A DNA stretch of 64,000 nucleotides from Nitzschia sp. pyKryTriq1. Lineage: Eukaryota; Bacillariophyta; Bacillariophyceae; Bacillariales; Bacillariaceae. The notes under the pieces are model-generated. The model did no database searches and was not told where the DNA came from. It saw only the letters and a program-made list of their open reading frames with translations. The stretch spans positions 1,302,001 through 1,366,000 of the forward strand of contig OY101123.1 in assembly GCA_956465555.1 (NCBI GenBank), in the 5' to 3' direction. Position numbers and translations under genes: made by a program. Positions within the stretch are counted from its first letter, which is position 1, and each line of letters opens with the position of its first letter. This document shows, piece by piece, positions 59,706-64,000 of the stretch.

Positions 59706-62486
59706 ATGGAGACTCTGGGGTCCGATTTCAATACCACCGGGTCGGTGATGAACCGATCAGAACTGGAGGAACTTCGAAAGAGACGAGGAGAATGTCTAAG
59801 ATGCGGACGAAAATGCTTCCAAAAGAAACTCTTCAAGTTGATCCCCATCACCGAGGAAGGATACGTTTTAGAGGGACGGTGTCTGAATTGTCTTCCACTG
59901 AATGGCGGATCACCCAAAGCAACACCGGGTGTACCTCGTCGGGCAACGCCCGAAGATCTCGAACGATTCACGAGAAGTCAATCCAACCTGGCGAACAGCA
60001 GTCGGAATTTGATGATGGGTGGATCATCGGGGGGCGCCTCTCCCATCGGCAATATGCCACTAGGAAGGAGGCATAATATGTCGCGGGCTGCGAGTTCTCT
60101 GCCGAGAACTGATTATTTCTCATCCTCGCCCGGGCCACAACATGCGGACTTCCGACGAGCCACAAGTGTGTCGCCATTTGGTGGAGGATCGCGAGAAGCA
60201 TCCTTGTCGCCACCACGACCATCGCGTCCTCGACCGATCCCCGCGTTGAATCATACGAATGGAGGAGGGGGAGGAGGAGGAGGAGGAGGCACCACAACAT
60301 TTAATAGCAATCAGTCTAGTAGTGGGTCCGGGGCAGCCGTGGCGGCAGAATCGCTGTCGACGAGTACTGGTCACCGTAGCGCGGATGATCTGGGTTTCAT
60401 GGACGATTTGGGTTTCACCGCGGGGGTACCAAACAGCAATGGTTCTCCACCACCAGCCCGGCTATCAGGTAGCATTGCGTCTGCACCTCCTACTGGTAGG
60501 GCAATCAAACGACGATCAAGTCACTCAGATGTATTAAATGGCGGGGACGCTTCTGAGGTGTCGAGCCGGTCGTCTTTATTGAGGTCAACGCGTTCTGGAG
60601 ACTTGCCGACACGAGAAGAATTACAACGAGCTCAAGAGACGATTTGGGCGGCCAGGCAACATGGGATTTATGACGTCTTTGAGAGCAGTCAAGAAGCGAT
60701 TTTACCCCACAACAATGATGATTCGCTGGAAATCCCTCCTGATATTAATTCTGATAATGCAGATGATAGTGACTTTGAAGCTGCTGCTCAGGTATCGCGG
60801 GATTTTGAAATAGCCATTGAGGCATCCCAAAGGGATATCCTCAAATTATCCCAGGAAGAACAAGAAGAGCGGGATTTCCAAGAAGCACTCCAAGCATCGT
60901 CTCGTGATGTATTCATGTCTCCCCACGCAATGGATGGTTTTGCGTCACCACAACGAATGTTGAACAGAGGAGGTAGCTTTCCGCTGAGTCCCGACAGCAT
61001 GCCAATATTTCCTCCCATTCATCATTCTAGTTCCGGGTCGTCGTTATTGGAAGAGAATGCTCCGAGAACTATGTCGGGGATTAACGAAGATTTTGCCGGA
61101 GGGGCGGAGACTTCTGTGAATCGTGGCCACACTGAAAGAATCGACATTCAAAGTCCACCCTTGTTCAGCGCTTCTGTTCCAAAAGAAGCCAGCGCAAGCG
61201 AACGGAAACTTTTGGACGATCTCAATCGAGCTGGTGATAATTATGGAGAAATTCTTATCACTCTGCGAGAGGGTTTCGAATCGGTACTGGTCGTAGCCAT
61301 GGGATTGGAGCAGCTGTCTCGTCTTAAATTTTCCCCACAGGATCAACATATGTTGGTTGAAATGGGACTTCTCTTGGTGGTTACCGACGTCATGCGCTCG
61401 CATCCATCGTCCAAGCCGGTCCAAGTTGCCGCCTGTGGAGCGATTTGGAATATGAGCAGCACAACTCGAAATCAGGTGGCCTTTGTCAAGTGTGAAGCTC
61501 TTGATGCAATTCTGGCTGCCATGGACCGTTTTGATAATGTGGAACTACAAGAAAAAGCGATCTCGGCACTCTCCAATCTTTGTGCTGCCGAGGCTAATCT
61601 GTCTATACTGGAGGAGAAGGGAGCTGTTTCTCGGATTGTCAAAGCCATGAACGAGTACTCGGAGGTTTCAAGCATACAGGTAAAAGGGTGTGGTGCTCTG
61701 ACGAACATAGCCTCGCACGACGTTCCCATGAAAGAGCGCATGGTGGAGTCTGGTATTGGCGGTGCTGTTGTAGTGGCCATGGTGATGCATCCAAACGATC
61801 CCTTCGTGCAGGAAAAGGCTCTGCGAGCGCTTCGCAGCCTCTGTGCCAATAGCGATCGTAACAAAGTGGAGCTCGCCAATGTTGGGGGGATTGACTCTGT
61901 AATTAGTGCCATGCAAGTCCACCGCGACGAACCGGGTGTTCAAGAACAAGGTGCTTGGACTCTATCTACCTTTGCTGGAAATGAGGTCAGCAAGATCGTC
62001 ATTGGTGATTGTGGCGGAGTCGACGTTGTGATCCGAGCAATGTGGGTACACGCTCTCAAGGTTTCCGTGCTAGAATGGTGCTGTCGGGCTCTGTATACAC
62101 TGACGCTCGACCCACAGAATTGTCGTGTCGTCCTAGACGTTGGTGGCATATCTGCGATTGTCAACTCAATGCAAGGCCATGTGGATTGTCAGACAGTGCA
62201 AGAAATGGGTTGCGCTATTTTTGGCAACCTTGCCGCAAACGATGATGAAACGCGGATGCGCATTGTGGATGAAGAGGCTCTAGATGCCATTGTGCTGGCG
62301 ATGGTCTTACACGCGGATGATATGCAGGTACAGGAAAGAGCATGCGTAGCACTGATGCGTCTTGCAGTCCCGTCCAACTACAATGCGATGAAAGCAGCGA
62401 ATATTCCCGAGCTTGTCCGCACGGCAGCTCGAAAGTTCCCGGATCGATGCGATGAGCCCGCTCAACAACTTCTCAGCGTTTTTTGA
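59706..62486 (+). CDS. Armadillo-repeat protein with N-terminal cysteine cluster (second copy)
   Basis: Single-exon protein of 926 residues starting METLGSDF. Residues 18-66 read SELEELRKRRGECLRCGRKC, then LFKLIPITEEGYVLEGRCLNCLP: two CxxC pairs (30/33 and 59/62) plus C37, a likely small zinc-binding unit. Residues 70-515 are low-complexity: Ser/Pro/Gly-rich with a Gly run, then acidic, with two or three similar DFEIAIEASQRDILKLSQEE-like segments (residues about 350-400) that resemble ubiquitin-interacting motifs. From about 540 to the end there are at least eight armadillo-type repeats of about 42 residues (ALDAILAAMDRFDNVELQEK, KGCGALTNIASH, EKALRALRSLCANSDRNK, EQGAWTLSTFAGNE). It is a scaffold of unknown role, with the same architecture as the gene at 1529-3817. 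Confidence 0.88.
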   Translation: METLGSDFNTTGSVMNRSELEELRKRRGECLRCGRKCFQKKLFKLIPITEEGYVLEGRCLNCLPLNGGSPKATPGVPRRATPEDLERFTRSQSNLANSSRNLMMGGSSGGASPIGNMPLGRRHNMSRAASSLPRTDYFSSSPGPQHADFRRATSVSPFGGGSREASLSPPRPSRPRPIPALNHTNGGGGGGGGGGTTTFNSNQSSSGSGAAVAAESLSTSTGHRSADDLGFMDDLGFTAGVPNSNGSPPPARLSGSIASAPPTGRAIKRRSSHSDVLNGGDASEVSSRSSLLRSTRSGDLPTREELQRAQETIWAARQHGIYDVFESSQEAILPHNNDDSLEIPPDINSDNADDSDFEAAAQVSRDFEIAIEASQRDILKLSQEEQEERDFQEALQASSRDVFMSPHAMDGFASPQRMLNRGGSFPLSPDSMPIFPPIHHSSSGSSLLEENAPRTMSGINEDFAGGAETSVNRGHTERIDIQSPPLFSASVPKEASASERKLLDDLNRAGDNYGEILITLREGFESVLVVAMGLEQLSRLKFSPQDQHMLVEMGLLLVVTDVMRSHPSSKPVQVAACGAIWNMSSTTRNQVAFVKCEALDAILAAMDRFDNVELQEKAISALSNLCAAEANLSILEEKGAVSRIVKAMNEYSEVSSIQVKGCGALTNIASHDVPMKERMVESGIGGAVVVAMVMHPNDPFVQEKALRALRSLCANSDRNKVELANVGGIDSVISAMQVHRDEPGVQEQGAWTLSTFAGNEVSKIVIGDCGGVDVVIRAMWVHALKVSVLEWCCRALYTLTLDPQNCRVVLDVGGISAIVNSMQGHVDCQTVQEMGCAIFGNLAANDDETRMRIVDEEALDAIVLAMVLHADDMQVQERACVALMRLAVPSNYNAMKAANIPELVRTAARKFPDRCDEPAQQLLSVF

Positions 62487-62885
62487 AACGGTACATCTAC
62501 TAGTTAGGCATTTTGAATTTGGTGCTGCGAACAGAGATAGACCGCTGTAATTAGTAGTTCTAGCTCTCTCTACAGCTAGAGAGTACTCCTAACGGTACCG
62601 GTACGAAAAGTCAGTGTTTTAAGATTCATTCTGATCGATTGAGTCGAATTTCGACTGATGACGACTGACTTTTACAATGATGCACCGGTTCGATGCGCGC
62701 GCTGAATGTTAGTGCGATGCGTTTTGTCGGAACTCGACGATCCTGCTCGGAACGCCTGACATCATGATCATCATTGTTATTGTTCGATGCTGACAAGCCT
62801 GCAATGGTGAAAGGTAAAACAAGAGGGAGCACAAAGACATCTCGACACGTTGTTTGGTGCTGACTTGCACGTCGCAATTGCCATC
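62487..62885. other. Intergenic region
   Basis: About 400 bp with no gene seen. It contains CTCTCTAC/GTAGAG-type units at about 62562-62588 and the presumed promoter of the small membrane protein gene. Confidence 0.5.
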
Positions 62886-63434
62886 ATGCCACCTTCAAGT
62901 GCAAACCCGGCAACCGTTGTGCTTGCTGCTTGCCACACTTTGGGGCCGATCGGAGCTGCCGTGGTCTTGTTATGGGTTGGGTTGTGGGGTCTTCTGGACA
63001 CGTATTTGTTCCCCGAGGACCCTACCTTGTCCGCCGCTGCTTGCGTTGGTGTTGCAACAGTTTTGGCTTTAATTTGTCATGCTTGGGCATCCTCTAGCGT
63101 CCCAAGAGACAACGCTGCATACGCGTTTCTCACAGCCACGTTGGCGGTTTGCTACTGGAGAGGAGTCTGGAAATTGTGGCAGACCCTTGTTTTTGTCGAC
63201 ATACCTTTGATTCAGTCATTATTGGCATTAGCCTTAGGAATTGGTATCTTGGTTCGGACCGGCAATTTCAAGGCCACTGTCGTTGGGCCTCCGATCCTAT
63301 TCCCTCAACCCAAACTGGATCACTTCACTCCTGCGACCGTCGACCGCCCAGGAATTGACCATGATTTAACAACTCCACTACATGCTGACTTCAACGACGA
63401 AGAGATGATGATTGCCTTGACGGACGTTGAATAA
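62886..63434 (+). CDS. Small multi-pass membrane protein, function unknown
   Basis: Single-exon protein of 182 residues from the ATG at 62886 (MPPSSANPA); the upstream part of the frame lacks an ATG. It has four hydrophobic segments: AVVLLWVGLWGLLDTYLF, AACVGVATVLALICHAWA, YAFLTATLAVCYWRGVWKLW and LIQSLLALALGIGILV. The last 45 residues are soluble and acidic (NDEEMMIALTDVE). The WRGVWKLW motif with GLWGLLDTYLF suggests an internal pseudo-repeat, since both place W-x-x-W/L-D next to a helix, as in Fuseless-type membrane proteins. That likeness is weak. Confidence 0.75.
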   Translation: MPPSSANPATVVLAACHTLGPIGAAVVLLWVGLWGLLDTYLFPEDPTLSAAACVGVATVLALICHAWASSSVPRDNAAYAFLTATLAVCYWRGVWKLWQTLVFVDIPLIQSLLALALGIGILVRTGNFKATVVGPPILFPQPKLDHFTPATVDRPGIDHDLTTPLHADFNDEEMMIALTDVE

Positions 63435-63874
63435 AAGAGAGCACCGTCTAGCTGGTGGCGATTCGGCTGGCGGACCGAGGCTCGAATCATTGTGGGGATG
63501 CAATTTCATTCTCATGCTATTGCTGCTATCTCGATTCCTTGTCCCTCGAGAATATCCTCTTCAGAGTGCTTCAATAGCTTACGCACGATGGCACCGAAAA
63601 GAGAATTGTTTGATAAATTATTGCCCCCAAAGCAAACTGTATGCACGGAACGGCAACTTGGTCACAGTGGAGAATTTCCAAGCACTTCGAAGCAAGCCCA
63701 TATTTTGATGGTCGAATCACTTGGCTCGAGTCAGAAACTTTGTCATTCCGGCGTTGCAGATACGACTTTCGATGGAAAACTGGTCGGTTGCATCAGATTC
63801 TGTATATTCTTCAAACAGGATGAGGTGTCATTGGATAATTTCAAGACCAGCGGCGGATGACAAACAACTAAGAT
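63435..63874. other. Intergenic region near the right edge
   Basis: Frames up to 122 codons on the plus strand (63492-63860) have no recognised domain or signal and overlap each other; nothing is accepted here. Confidence 0.45.
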
Positions 63875-64000
63875 TTATTTAGACTGACACCGAAGACGCA
63901 ATATTCCATTGCTGTACTTGTACGACCCAATTGCCTTCCCAATCATCTTATTGCATCGCTTGATCTCCTCTGTATTTGTAGTTTCCATGGAAAGGACGTT
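63875..64000 (-). CDS. Possible 3' end of a gene running off the right edge
   Basis: A minus-strand frame is open from base 64000 to a TAA at 63875-63877 (42 codons, includes TTNTEEIKRCNKMIGKAIGS and ILRLRCQSK). It may be the C-terminus of a gene beyond the window, or a short ORF starting with the Met at 63988. There is too little sequence to name it. Confidence 0.35.
   Translation of the reverse strand, partial: NVLSMETTNTEEIKRCNKMIGKAIGSYKYSNGILRLRCQSK

Noticed and set aside
63492-63860. A 122-codon plus frame near the right edge
   Set aside because: No signal, domain or splice support, and other frames of similar length overlap it.

Overview
This window is nuclear DNA from a photosynthetic stramenopile, most likely a diatom. 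Three predicted proteins start with a signal peptide followed by an Ala-Phe type cleavage site, as in diatom plastid bipartite presequences. Short GT-AG introns interrupt about a third of the genes. The gene content includes bZIP-PAS regulators, a ferredoxin-dependent bilin reductase, a CRT-like transporter and an N-terminal cysteine cluster that I associate with diatom repeat proteins. The species cannot be fixed from sequence alone. There are no operons, phage genes, CRISPR arrays or bacterial islands.

Layout: 1-9 kb holds the 3' part of an ITIH-like VWA gene, an armadillo protein, the proteasome ATPase Rpt3 and a multi-repeat type II membrane protein. 9-18 kb holds tRNA-Glu(CUC), a glycosyltransferase, a MORN/SAM-like unknown, a secreted ribokinase fused to a sugar-isomerase barrel, and the splicing factor CWC22. 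19-23 kb holds an integrase-repeat-like protein, a TMX-type thioredoxin, an Rpp38/L7Ae-like protein and the ubiquitin-conjugating enzyme RAD6. 23.5-34 kb is a regulatory block: an inverted-repeat (MITE-like) element, a divergent pair of paralogous bZIP-PAS factors sharing one 1.1 kb promoter region, and a protein with two bZIP domains. 34.9-44.7 kb holds a CRT-like transporter, a MYND protein, an adenine deaminase-like enzyme, RuvB-like 2, a plastid membrane protein and a HAD-like protein. 44.7-46.7 kb is gene-poor and full of GTAC-type palindromes and CT microsatellites. 46.7-64 kb holds an MFS transporter, a HEAT/ARM-like protein, a PX protein, a bilin reductase, an ankyrin-like gene with a frameshift at a slippery A7 tract, a plastid TrmB-like methyltransferase, ARP4, a second Cys-cluster armadillo protein, a small membrane protein and the edge of one more gene.

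Genes mostly stand alone. Many are convergent with very short gaps (28 bp at 48.3 kb, 60 bp at 57 kb, about 120 bp at 15.1 kb and 39.6 kb), while divergent pairs share longer promoter regions. Ten spliced genes were reconstructed by joining reading frames at GT-AG sites with matching phase (Rpt3, the repeat membrane protein, TMX, RAD6, both bZIP-PAS genes, CRT-like, HAD-like, ARP4 and, tentatively, a small gene at 31.5 kb). The most unusual observations are the bZIP-PAS pair next to a double-bZIP protein, the slippery-site frameshift, the kinase-isomerase fusion, the repeat membrane protein and the dispersed hairpin element.
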